DNA of 64,000 bases from Prorocentrum cordatum (lineage: Eukaryota; Sar; Dinophyceae; Prorocentrales; Prorocentraceae), in assembly GCA_963575745.1 (NCBI GenBank), contig CAUYUJ010011170.1, positions 210,001-274,000 on the forward strand. The letters run 5' to 3'. Of the stretch, positions 54,990 through 64,000 are shown in pieces. Made by a program: the position numbers and the translations under genes. Numbering within the stretch: the first letter of the stretch is position 1; each line of letters starts with the position of its first letter. The notes under the pieces were generated by a model, which had not been told where the DNA came from, made no database searches, and worked only from the letters and a program-made list of their open reading frames with translations.

Positions 54990-55300
54990 GTGAGTCCCCG
55001 CTTTCAGCGCCTGCAATTGTCTTCGCCGCCTGGGCGCTGCGTTTGGCAGCCGCACACGTACTCCGCAGTGCCTGTAATTATCTTTGCCACCCGGACGCTG
55101 TTTCTGGCAGCCGCATACGTACTCCGCACTGCCTGACATTATCTTTGCCACCCGGACGCTGTTTCTAGCAGCCGCATACGTACTCCGCATTGCCTGTAAT
55201 TGTCTTTGCCGATGCCCAGACGCTGTTTCTAGCAGCCGCATATGTACTCCGCATTTTGTTGTAATTGTCTTCGATACCCGGACGCTGCTTCTAGAGCTGT
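54990..55300 (+). repeat. About 62-bp tandem repeat in the element's 3' UTR
   Basis: Five units with CACCCGGACGCTGTTTCT, then GCAGCCGCATACGTACTCCG, then CATTGCCTGTAATT. The unit contains TACGTA. Units degenerate toward 55300. Position between RNase H and the PPT suggests a structural or cis-acting role, or passive expansion. Confidence 0.88.
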
Positions 55301-55600
55301 TTATGTTTTCATCCGCGTCCGGCCTGATCAGCGTTTGTATGTGTTTTTTTGATGGTGATGACGATCACCCGCCATTGTTTTCGATAGAAGTACCCACCTT
55401 ATTACTAAGTAATAAGGCCCGCGCCGAGTGCCCGTCATATCGAGAATTTACTTTGCAGGTGCGCGTAGAGCACCCGTTAAATCGCCCCGGAGGGCAGCTT
55501 GCTAGCACACGGATTATCCCGATAACCATCTCCCTGTTTGCATGAAGTTTCCGGCGAGTGACTTGTTATTATCTCCGCTCAGGTGCCCGAGACGACGACT

Positions 55601-55608
55601 AGGAGGAG
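55601..55608 (+). other. Polypurine tract
   Basis: AGGAGGAG immediately precedes the 3' LTR (TGTGAATC...). This is where plus-strand DNA synthesis would be primed. Confidence 0.8.
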
Positions 55609-55833
55609 TGTGAATCAAGCTCACTCCCCAGGAATGTAAGAGGCCCGAGAGGGTTTCTCCCAGAAGCCTCGAGGGCCCTGTGGTTTCATCCCTTGTTCTC
55701 TTTATCCCTGTTTGTATGTATCCCTACCGCCGCTGTTTATTCTCTCAGGGCCCTTGGCCATGTGCTACGCCTTTGTTTCGAGCCGCGCTCAGCAACAGAG
55801 TTTCCTCGGCGCCGCGCGCCGATCCATATCGCA
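55609..55833 (+). repeat. 3' LTR
   Basis: Begins TGTGAATCAAGCTCACTCCC and ends GATCCATATCGCA, followed by the target-site duplication CTTTT (55834-55838). Confidence 0.95.
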
Positions 55834-55838
55834 CTTTT

Positions 55839-56171
55839 GTCTTGGCCGCGGTGCGCGCGCCGTCTTCGGCACCAGCGTTGGCCAACAGTCAGCGCGGGTC
55901 AGCGTGGCAGCGGAGAGCACCTGCTCCCCCCCATTCAGTCAGAGCCCCGTCAGGCTCGCGGTCCCTTGCGCCAGCGGAGGCGGTAGGGATGCGCCTGGCT
56001 GCGCTCGCTGCGACCGCCGGCGCTGCAGCCGCAGGCCCCTCCAGCCCCGCTGCGCCAGGTGCCCAGCACTGGCTGATAGACACCTAGCCCTCCTCACTTG
56101 GCCGCCAGCGGCCTCTGGTCTGGCGCGGAGCGGCACAGGGTGCGCCTCCGGCGCGGCAGCCGCGGGACCCT
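55839..56171. repeat. No gene; 130-bp direct repeat unit
   Basis: GCCCAGCACTGGCTGATAGAC followed by A/G and CTAG occurs at about 56060-56087 and 56190-56217, each preceded by GCAGCCGC and CCCC. On the minus strand this gives two copies of SISQCWAPGAAG-type peptide after the recombinase ORF. Probably the terminal repeat of the tyrosine-recombinase element. Confidence 0.5.
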
Positions 56172-57026
56172 CTAGCCCCGGCGCACTAGGCGCCCAGCAC
56201 TGGCTGATAGACGTCTAGATCTCCTCAAGTGGCGGTCCCAGCCCCCAGCGGGGGCGCCGGCGCGCCGGCGGCTGGCGCCCTCGGGAGGGAGCTGCGGCCC
56301 CCGGGCCCCCGTCTGCGAGCTTGGCAACGGGTCTACCTCCTCCAGCGGCGGGCGCGGCCGCGGGGTTGTGTCCTGGGCAGCTTCGGCGTCGTCCTCCTCG
56401 AAGCGGTCACGCCTCACTCCCGTTTCCGCGGTCGTGCGGGTCTCTTCCTTCGCCGTGGGAGCGGCGGGGCTGGCGAGCTCTGGCGGACCTGGGAGACGCG
56501 GGAAGTACTCGTCCTTCTCCCCTCCTGGCCCCGCCACCCCCCTTGGCGGGCGCGAGCAGTGGCCGTCCTGCTCCCTCGCCCCTCGGGCCCGCCCCGAGGC
56601 TTGATCCTGTCCTCCCCTGGTGTGGCTCGCGTCCAGGCGGCGCCCTTCGGGCTGACCCATCTTCGTCCACCTGTAGCCGAGTTGCAACGAGGTCGTGTGT
56701 CCCGCCATGCTGGCTGCCACGCCCTTCGTGCCATCGTTCGCCTCCCGCAGGTACCTGTGGAACGAGGTGCTGCCCCATCGCCCGAACCTCTTGATCAGTT
56801 CGACGTCCGGGTAGATGTGGTGGAGGGCCGCGGCGCCTCCGATGCGCAGCGAGTGTGTCCGCATGCGGTCAGGTGGGAGACCTTCCTCTCTCGCGTCTTT
56901 CAGGGGCGCTTCTTGCAGTGGAGAGGAAAAGGTGTAGGGGCGAATGGGAAAGGCACTTCGGACGGGAGGGTGCATTGATCGCTGATGCATATTTGGCTTA
57001 CTCTGGTCCTCCCTCCTCTTCCCCAT
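56172..57026 (-). pseudogene. Tyrosine recombinase C-terminal domain, retroelement-type, 5'-truncated
   Basis: RMRTHSLRIGGAAALHHIYP (residues 54-73) holds the H-x-x-R box. ELIKRFGRWGSTSFHRYLRE (residues 76-95) holds Trp 84 and the nucleophile Tyr 92. SLRIGGA ... IK-x-GRW ... YL is the pattern of DIRS-like and crypton-like tyrosine recombinases, which cut and rejoin DNA through a phosphotyrosine bond. The first catalytic Arg block and the core-binding domain should lie upstream (beyond 57030) but are replaced by GC-rich sequence and the CA array. Residues after about 110 are Arg/Pro/Gly-rich and may be non-native. It may belong to the same element family as the RT at 29.2-30.5 kb. Confidence 0.7.
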
Positions 57027-57420
57027 CCCCCATCCTCCCTTCCCCCCTCCACCATCCCTTCCTCTGCGCCCCCCCTCCGCCCCGGGGATAGTTCTCCGTC
57101 CGGGTCCAACTTTGACGGCCCTGGGTCCCGACCCGACAGCGGCCCGCGGAGGTTGAAATCAGGGAGAGCACGTCGTCGGAGGTCTGGGGCGACCCTCGCC
57201 CCAGATCTCCTTTCTCCTGCTCCCGCCCTGCCCCCCTCCTCCCCTCTTGCCCCCCTCCCTCCGCCCCAGTGGGTGCGCCCTCTGCCCGCCCCGCGGCCCC
57301 GCGCCCTCCACCCCGCAGCAGGGTGCCCGCGTACCTCCGCAGGCGGAAAGAGGAGTGGGCCCAGGAGACCCGGCCCCGCCACCTCGCGGGGCGCCCGCGC
57401 CCAGAAGGCCGTCCGAGGAT
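57027..57420. other. GC-rich sequence without a gene
   Basis: CCCTCC-rich tracts and Pro/Arg-rich open frames on both strands. Nothing recognised. Confidence 0.3.
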
Positions 57421-59092
57421 CTCTAGGTGCGCACGCACACAGGCGCACGCACGCACACACAGACACGCACACACAGACATACACACACAAACGCACACAT
57501 ACACACATACACGCACGCACACATGTGCACACACGCGCGCACGCGCACGCACGCACGCGCACAGACACGTACACAGACACACGCACGCGCGCGCACGCAC
57601 ACACACACAAACACGCGCACGCACGCACGCACGCACACACGCACACACACACACACGCACGCACGCGCACGCACGCACGCACACACACACACACACACAC
57701 ACGCACACACACACACACAAAACACACACACACACAAACGCGCACACGCGCACGCACGCACATACACATCGACACACCCGCACGCACGTACACACAAACA
57801 CACACACACACGCGCACACGCACACACGCACACACGCGCGCGCACACACGCGCACGCACACACACACACACATACACACACACGCACATACACGCACGCA
57901 CGCGCTCGCACGCACGCACGCACCTTTTTTTGTGGTAGTGGTTTCTTGCGCGGCCAAGAAGCGAAGTATGGCGAAGACGGCGGGAGTGGGCATACATACA
58001 CATACTCATACACACGCACACACGCACGCACTCGCGCACGCGCGCACGCAACCCACGCGCGCACGCGCACACACATACACACACACACACGCTCAACACA
58101 AAACTCCCACATACACAGGCACGCACGCACGCACGCACGCGCACACACACACACACACACACTAACACACATACACACAGACACACACTCGCACGCACCC
58201 ACACACAGACACACACACAAACGCACCCATACACACATACACGCACGCACACATGCACACGCACACGCAGGCGCACACGCACATGCACACGCACACGCAC
58301 ACAAACACGCACACGCACACGCCCACGCACACGCACGCGGACGCGCACACGCACACGCGCACGCAAACGCACACGCGGACGCAAACGCACACGCACACGC
58401 ACACGCACCCTCTCCGCACGCACACCCACGCCCACTCACACGCCCACGCCCACGCCCACGCCCACCCCCCCCCCTCGCACACACACACATACACATACGC
58501 ACACACACTCACACACACACACATAGACACTCACACACACACATACACACACACACACACGCACACGCGCACCTGCACGCATACGCACACGCACGCGCAC
58601 ACGCTCACGCACACGCACGCGCACACGCACGCGCACACACACACACACACGGACACGCACACGCCCGCGCCCACGCCCACGCAAACGCCCGCGCACATGC
58701 ATACGCACACGCACACGCACACGCAACGGCAATTGCACACGCACGCGCGCATGCACATGCGCACGCTCACGCACACGCACGCGCACACGGACACGCACAC
58801 GCAGACGCACATGCACAAGCACACGCACACGCACACGCACGCGCACACGCACTCGCACTCGCACTCACACGCGCACTCGCACTCGCACTCGCTCTCGCAC
58901 TTGCAGTCTCACTCGCACTCGCACTCGCACTCAGTCTCACTCGTCTCGCACCCGCACTCGCACTCGCACTCGCACTCTCACTCGCCTCGCATCCGCACTC
59001 GCACACGCACTCGCACTCGCGCACGCGCACGCGCACACACACACCACCACACGCACACACAAACACACGCGCGCGCACACAACACACATCCG
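57421..59092 (+). repeat. 1.67-kb (CA)n/(CACG)n repeat desert
   Basis: CACACG, CGCA and ACAC steps nearly throughout. A roughly 60-bp non-repeat island (57925-57985, TTTTTTTGTGGTAGTGGTTT) and another at 58095-58115 break it. From 58840 to 58990 the pattern becomes (CACTCG)n. Huge open frames on both strands (His/Thr/Ala on plus, Val/Cys/Arg on minus) come from the repeat. Confidence 0.97.
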
Positions 59093-59998
59093 CAGCCTTT
59101 TTGGCCCAAAGGTAATACGTCTCCCGACGACCGCGAGACCGAGAGGGTGACCTGAGCGCGAGGGTCTGCGTTTGGGCCAGAACCTAACTGTCCAGATCTT
59201 TCTGGTGGCCTCCCTGGGCCTCTGTCCCCTGGGGAGGGCGGAGGGAATGATGCTGATATCCGTGTACTTGTGCGTCTGTGAGGGGCACGCTCCGCGGAAG
59301 CTCGCAATCGTCTGGGGAGTGTGCAAGTGCGTGCAGCGGGTCTCTGTGGCAGGATACCCTAGAGTGATTGATTTAGATTACAATGCGCAGCCTCGAGAAT
59401 TCTTCGAACACGACTGCCTTGATTTGCTGCAGGGAGTTTGATGCGCGTCTTCCAACCCGACACGCGCGCAGTCCACGCCAGGCGCAGCGCCAGGTTGTGC
59501 CGCGCTGCGGAAATCGTCGTTGGAGGCTGCGCCCTTCGCAGTTGATGTCTTGAATGATGCGAAATATCAGCCGCCCCGGCCTGTGGAGCTCGCCCCGCCA
59601 AGGGAAAATATCCCACTAGCGTCGACTGCTCAAGTAGACGAAGAGCCCCTCGATGCAAGCCGAACTTGGGCTGGCGCAGCAGGCCGCCCGGCTTGGGGGC
59701 GCCCGCAGAAGTTTGGGATTTGCTGTTTGCCGGGTTCGAGCAGGCACCGGTTAGCCGACGCGATTTGGCGGGGGTGCCGAGGCGAGCGCCATTTGGGCGC
59801 GCTGGCTTGATTGAGGCCAGCATTAACCAGGTTGGGCGGCAACCAGCACGTTGACGAGCGTGGCGCGGTCAGTCCATTGCGGCGTGGGCGGCGGTTGCGC
59901 GACGGGCCGACCATTTGCCCAAGGCGCCGCAGGCGATGTGCAGCAGCATCGAGGCTCTCAATGTTGAAGGTATCTCAGGCCAGGAGATGCGGGACAGA
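59093..59998. other. No gene recognised
   Basis: Mixed sequence with open frames on both strands (plus 59172-59441, minus 59823-59359) that lack recognisable domains. Possibly degenerate 5' sequence of the LINE whose RT signal begins at 60.4 kb. Confidence 0.3.
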
Positions 59999-60065
59999 AT
60001 GATGATGATGATGATGATGATGATGATGGTGATGCTGTTGCTGATGCTGATGCTGATGCTGATGC

Positions 60066-60129
<64 letters not shown>

Positions 60130-60130
60130 C
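59999..60130 (+). repeat. (GAT)n microsatellite
   Basis: ATG/GAT array with a GCTGATGCTGAT hexamer section at 60034-60068. Confidence 0.97.
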
Positions 60131-60399
60131 AGCAATATCATGAGCGAGACGGATCCTGCTTGCAGCGTGCCCAGCGGCAGCGCCACTTGTTCCGCCGGGC
60201 TGTCTTGCCTCGGGCGCAGTTGAGAACCATGCAGAGAGGTTTACCAAGTAGGGCGATGTGCCAACGGCGGTTGCCGAGGCGCAGAGCACGAGAGCGCGGC
60301 AAGAGTTGGCGAGGTCAGCGTTTCAAGGTGGAGCAGGACTGGTGCGCAGATCCACGACGGCCACTTCCAGTACCGAATGCCCGCGACACTGGACAATTC

Positions 60400-61060
60400 A
60401 TGGCCCTTGAAGATGAGCTTGCCCAGTGAGCTAAGAATGGGGAGTTCTATGTGTTGGGGCAGGCGCGGTGGTCTCCTGGCGTTGGGGGGCGGCTCCAACT
60501 TGAGCCCATCACTGTTGGGGAGTTGCGACAGGTGTTGCGAACATTCCCAGGGAGATCAGCCGTGGGCCAGACACTGCTACATCCGCGGCAGTTGGGGCAT
60601 CTGTCCGCTCAAACCATGTTGGTTCTGTCAGTCCTTTTCGCAGCTCGTGAACCGCAGTTGGGGTGGGGTGCTTCCGAATAGGTTGCTCACCAGCCGAATC
60701 AGATTGCCAAAGTTTGAGGGGGGCACTCGAGTGATCGGTCTTCTGAGCTCAAGCATTCGAATGTGGAGCAGAGTGCGATGATTTATCTCGGCAGCATGGA
60801 CAGCTGCGCATGGAAGTGCGCATTCGAGCAGGACCGTGTCGAAGTTATTTTTGCATCAGCGCTCTCACGGAGCCTGGAGCATGTGTCTGCATGTGCGCAT
60901 TAGCTCAAGACTGTCACGACGATGCGAGATTAGTGGACATGTTTTGGATCCGTTCCGCACCAGGTTGTATTTCGTGACGTGGGGTCGGTTGGATATCAAG
61001 TTAGCATGGCTTGGCCAATGTTATTGGCAGCTTCGCGCCGTGAGAGCACATGGGAGTGAA
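60400..61060 (+). pseudogene. LINE-type RT remnant
   Basis: LEPITVGELRQVLRTFPGRS, then AVGQTLLHPRQLGHLS (60498-60610), matches the pre-palm region of LINE RTs (I-T-x-x-x-L-x-x-x-L-x-x-F-x-x-x-TA-x-G). After a frame change, NRLLTSRIRLPKFEGGTRVI with GLLSSSIRMWSRVR (about 60678-60778) matches the block K-x-GG-x-RPIG-L-x-x-x-x-R-W-x-R-x-R. A weak LVDMFWIRS at about 60930-60960 sits where LLDL-x-KAF should be; the catalytic Asp boxes are not intact. Confidence 0.5.
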
Positions 61061-61159
61061 TCCTGATTGGCCATATCCAACCAACGAATTATTTCAGGAT
61101 GTTCCCAAGCCGCCACGGTCTTGGAAGTCTTTTCCCCACATGCTAGGGGGTCTCTGTTC

Positions 61160-61307
61160 CTTTTCGCGCCCGACGACGACGCGGACGCCGACGACGAGGA
61201 TGCTGACGCAAACGCCGCCGCCGACGACAAAGCTGAAGCCGACACCGCCGCCGCCGCCGGTTTCGCAGCTGTCCCCGCCGCCGCCGACGACGGCGACGAC
61301 GACGCCC

Positions 61308-61360
<53 letters not shown>

Positions 61361-61370
61361 CTCCCCAATT
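61160..61370 (+). repeat. (GAC)n/(GCC)n-rich tract
   Basis: GACGAC and GCCGCCGCC runs, pure (GAC)n at 61308-61362. Poly-Asp on plus, poly-Val and poly-Ser on minus. Confidence 0.93.
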
Positions 61371-63050
61371 CTCAGGAGGAGGCGCGGCAGGCGCACCTCG
61401 CGAGGCAGCCGGCCGTTCCGGATGGCTCCGCCCTGGCTGCCGCCGGCCGCGTGCCCTCCCGCCAGGCGACCCCCAATCGTTTTGGGGGATGGTCTCAGGT
61501 CGGCGGCGATAATGGGGGCGGAAAGGGGTGAGGGTGGGGGATGTTTTTTGTGAAGCGTCCGTGCTTTTCAAAAACGGGACCCTTATCTGTGGATGTAGGG
61601 CCTGCGCCAAGGAGCAGCCTTCTCCCTCTCCCTACCCTATTGTGCGAGTCGCCAGCTTCAGGGGCAGCGCTGGGGGGAGGGATTCACGGGGGGAACGAAC
61701 ATTCGCGAGGTTTGTGGTTTTCGGTGATTCTCGTTGTATCTCGACTGTCTTCCATGCCACCATTCATTCAAAGCGGAGGGTGGGCGGCAGAACGACGCGT
61801 GGAAAAATGAATCCAGCAATTGCGCGTCGACGAGAGCGTTCCAGGAGTGCACGGATTCTCCCAAACGGTCGTTGGAGACCCGATTCATGACCCGAAAGAC
61901 AGACGACGAGGGTCAGTGGCTCAGGGGAGGATGCATCGATCCTAAATCCCCAATTCATCGCCAGTAGGGGCCAGATAACACTTTCCCGCCCATGGCCCGC
62001 CCACTCTGGGGCCCGCGCCGCGGCCAACCCGCCACCGCCGAAGGCGATGACAAGAATTTCAATGGAGGCCGACGAGCCTGGCGAGGGCCATCACTGCCAC
62101 AGTGCCTTCCCGGCCTCGGCGAGTGAGCCTTGGCCCCACGAGCTCTCGGGCCTGGCGCTCGCAGCGGCGCCGCCGCCGCCTTGCGCGGGGCCGGGTCAGC
62201 GCATGGGGATCTGGAGTCTGTCATCCAGAACCAGCTGGCCGACATCGCGCCTGGCGACAGCCTGTCAGCTAAAAACGAAAGGTGCTTAGTTTTGATCCCC
62301 CCTGGTTTTCTCGGCGGCGAGTGGGGCTGGTCCTCAAACTTCAGTGTCGCGGCGGAGATTATTTTCTTTCCATTGGTGGGCGGGCTGCGTAGGGTTTGGT
62401 GTCTATTCCCCGCGGAGTAATCCATTGTGGGCGACCCTGTACGCGGGGGATAAGTGAGACTCTCCTCATGAGGGTTTGCTCAAACTCGCCTGCCTAGCAG
62501 TGCCGGCTGAACTTTTGCGGAGCTTTCTGACGCAAAATGACTACGCAGTTACAATCGTAGTCGCAGGTGCTGGCGGGCGCCGCGGGTCAAACATAAGTAG
62601 TTTCTTCGATTGGTGGAGCGCCAATCCGTGAATGGGGCCGCCGAGCAATATGTTTTATTCTTCGTTTGGGGGGTCTGAAGACTCTTAAGACTTTTTTCTC
62701 GGTTGCATGATCGAGTCCATCAGATATTGGGCCACGGCAGAGACGAGCTTCCGCATTGGAGGCCACTGCTGTCGTGGGGCCACGCGGCTGGATGGCCACC
62801 TAGTGGGGGCGTCGCAGGTTCCGCCCGAACACGCAGACGAGCACTGCGGTCGCGGGCTGGCTGCCCAGGGGGACGAAGCTGCAGCGCTGCAGCGGTTTCG
62901 TTTTTCCCTTGGCATCGCCTGCGCCATGGGCCGCGCAGCAAGCTGGCGGGCCAGTGCATCGGCGCGCGTCGACACCGCTACCCGAGGGTTCGACAAGCAG
63001 GGGCGGCGCGCGCCAGCGGACTGTGATGCGCTGTCCGCGTGCCCCAGCGG
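61371..63050. other. No gene recognised
   Basis: GC-rich sequence with several 70-150-codon open frames on both strands, none with a recognisable domain, signal peptide or repeat structure. Confidence 0.3.
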
Positions 63051-63480
63051 ATGGCTGCCGACTTCCAGCGCGGCCACATGTCGCTCCTGGCGATTTGCGA
63101 GGCAACCCGCGCGCAGTGGCAGCGCTCCTTCCAGGCGGTTGCCACCCAGACTGAACTTAGCTCGGGCCCGTGAGCGAAGCAGTGGGCCTGGTGGCCAGCA
63201 TGGTGGAGCGGCTGCATGCCCGTTCCCAGCTGACGCAGTTCACTTCTTGGGTGATGCTCAGCGCCTCGCAGTCCCCGTCGGAGGTGATCTGGTGGACCGA
63301 GGAGTGCTAGCTGCCCGCGATGAACATCAACCATCTGTCTGACTCCAGCGCAGATCTGGCCATCAAGACGCAGCGCAAGTGCGCTCAGTGGGAGCTTCTG
63401 TGGGAAGGCGAGGCGTCTCTAGAGCGGCTCGTTGCGCTGCGCGCAACATGTCGCGCGCAGGCCCCGCGTGGAGGTCGGGG
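63050..63480 (+). pseudogene. Possible degenerate coding fragment, unknown
   Basis: MAADFQRGHMSLLAICEATR with AQWQRSFQAVATQTEL reads like a helical protein until a TGA near 63172. In a shifted frame the signal continues as VSEAVGLVASMVERLHARSQ, QSPSEVIWWTEEC, a TAG at about 63308, then NHLSDSSADLAIKTQRKCAQ and WELLWEGEASLERLVALRAT. The composition is more protein-like than the surroundings, but I recognise no family. Confidence 0.25.
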
Positions 63481-64000
63481 GCCACTGACGGGCGAGGGCC
63501 CCTCGCGCTGTCTCAGCGGGGCCCGAGCCTCCACAGGCAGAGGCTCGGACAACGTGGGGCCCTCGGATCTGCGCGCCCCCCCCCCCTCGCTTCCCCACCA
63601 GAGATCTCGACCCTGGCCGCCCGGGTCCTGGCCTGCGAGGAGGGCTTTCTGGCCATGGCAAGTGCTGTCGGCCCTCGATGGGGCCCCTCCCACAGCCCGA
63701 TGGGGAGGGGGGCAGCGCGGCCCTTCCCCCGCGGCCCATCCGTTTTAGGGGCCAGCTGCCAGCTCCGCAAGAGCCCGGGGGCGCAGTGGTCTGAGGCGCG
63801 AGCGAGGCGCTGGGGCGAGGCCGCCCGCGGGAGTTCGGGCCCCCCGCGCGCCCCGGCCAGCCTGTTCTGAGACGAACAAACCATCGCGGGCCATGGGCTT
63901 TAGCAGCGGCTTCGGCGCCCAGCTCGGGCGGTCGACCTCTCGCCGACGATTCATTTCGCCCCGCGCCCCCTTCGCGCAGGGGGGCGCTTTCCCGGGGACG
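63481..64000. other. No gene recognised at the window end
   Basis: GC-rich with Pro/Arg/Gly-rich open frames in several registers. Nothing identifiable. Confidence 0.3.

Larger units (their letters stand above)
47441..55833 (+). mobile_element. Complete Ty1/copia-type LTR retrotransposon with methyltransferase-like domain
   Basis: 225-bp LTRs (47441-47665, 55609-55833) with TG...CA ends (the left copy begins TA), flanked by the target-site duplication CTTTT (47436-47440 and 55834-55838). A PBS candidate and a polypurine tract adjoin the LTRs. Internal order: tandem-repeat ORF, protease, Cys-rich segment, methyltransferase-like domain, integrase, RT, RNase H, then a tandem-repeat 3' UTR. Integrase precedes RT, which defines Ty1/copia. 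No gag zinc knuckle is visible. One nonsense codon (50833-50835) and about four frame changes (near 50690, 51620, 52390, 53120) mean that this copy is not functional as it stands, unless some are sequencing errors. The LTRs differ at about 15 of 225 positions by eye. Confidence 0.93.

Noticed and set aside
57427-59115. 562-codon His/Thr/Ala ORF and similar frames on both strands
   Set aside because: Translation of the CA/CG array; no stop codons can arise in such repeats.
61067-61531. Asp-rich 154-codon ORF
   Set aside because: Derived from (GAC)n and (GCC)n; no recognisable domain at either end.

Overview
The window looks like dinoflagellate nuclear DNA. It is GC-rich and crowded with microsatellites, minisatellites and decayed transposons, and I recognise no ordinary housekeeping gene. 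Pointers to a dinoflagellate are: a 13-nt match to the core of the dinoflagellate spliced leader (2815-2827); a candidate GA-AG intron in an otherwise intact unknown gene (12279-15346, minus); tandemly duplicated genes; and copia, LINE and tyrosine-recombinase-type retroelement fragments whose residue patterns resemble families expanded in dinoflagellates (from memory; no search was run). I cannot name the species. There are no rRNA or tRNA genes, CRISPR arrays or bacterial operons.

Layout. 1-9 kb: GC-rich DNA with (CTC)n tracts, a CCCCAAGAGGCC-type minisatellite and a 24-bp satellite. 9.2-10.4 kb: a broken C5-cytosine DNA methyltransferase (minus). 12.3-15.3 kb: an unknown two-exon gene predicted to encode 967 aa (minus). 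15.5-16.2 kb: three long palindromes and a roughly 52-bp tandem array. 19.0-19.9 kb: a repeat-peptide ORF (minus). 21.5-24.6 kb: a hAT-like transposase with a frameshifted end (minus). 25.2-27.7 kb: a tandem duplication of one unknown gene, each copy broken in a different way but sharing an A9 frame-junction run. 28.3-30.5 kb: a retroelement with an ORF1-like segment and RT (plus). 30.5-32.5 kb: a copia-type integrase fragment (minus). 32.75-40.7 kb: a decayed copia element (plus) with diverged LTR-like ends, split within RT by 1.4 kb of repeats. 43.9-47.2 kb: LINE remnants (plus). 47441-55833: a complete copia-type LTR retrotransposon (plus) with 225-bp LTRs, a 5-bp target-site duplication, PBS and PPT. 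56.2-57.0 kb: a tyrosine recombinase fragment (minus). 57.4-59.1 kb: a CA/CG repeat desert. 60.4-61.1 kb: a LINE RT remnant. 61.4-64 kb: almost nothing recognisable.

Two things stand out. First, four copies (8199-8648, 10848-11844, 17026-17941, 19983-20449) of a non-autonomous repeat share CCCTACCTAG-type inverted termini and carry cassettes of different microsatellites between conserved blocks; a related empty site for one copy lies at 18541-18583. Second, the complete copia element encodes a methyltransferase-like domain (PCTPW motif) between protease and integrase, lacks a recognisable gag, and has a tandem-repeat peptide ORF in that place. With the separate broken C5-methyltransferase, this suggests that cytosine-methyltransferase folds and retroelements meet repeatedly in this genome.
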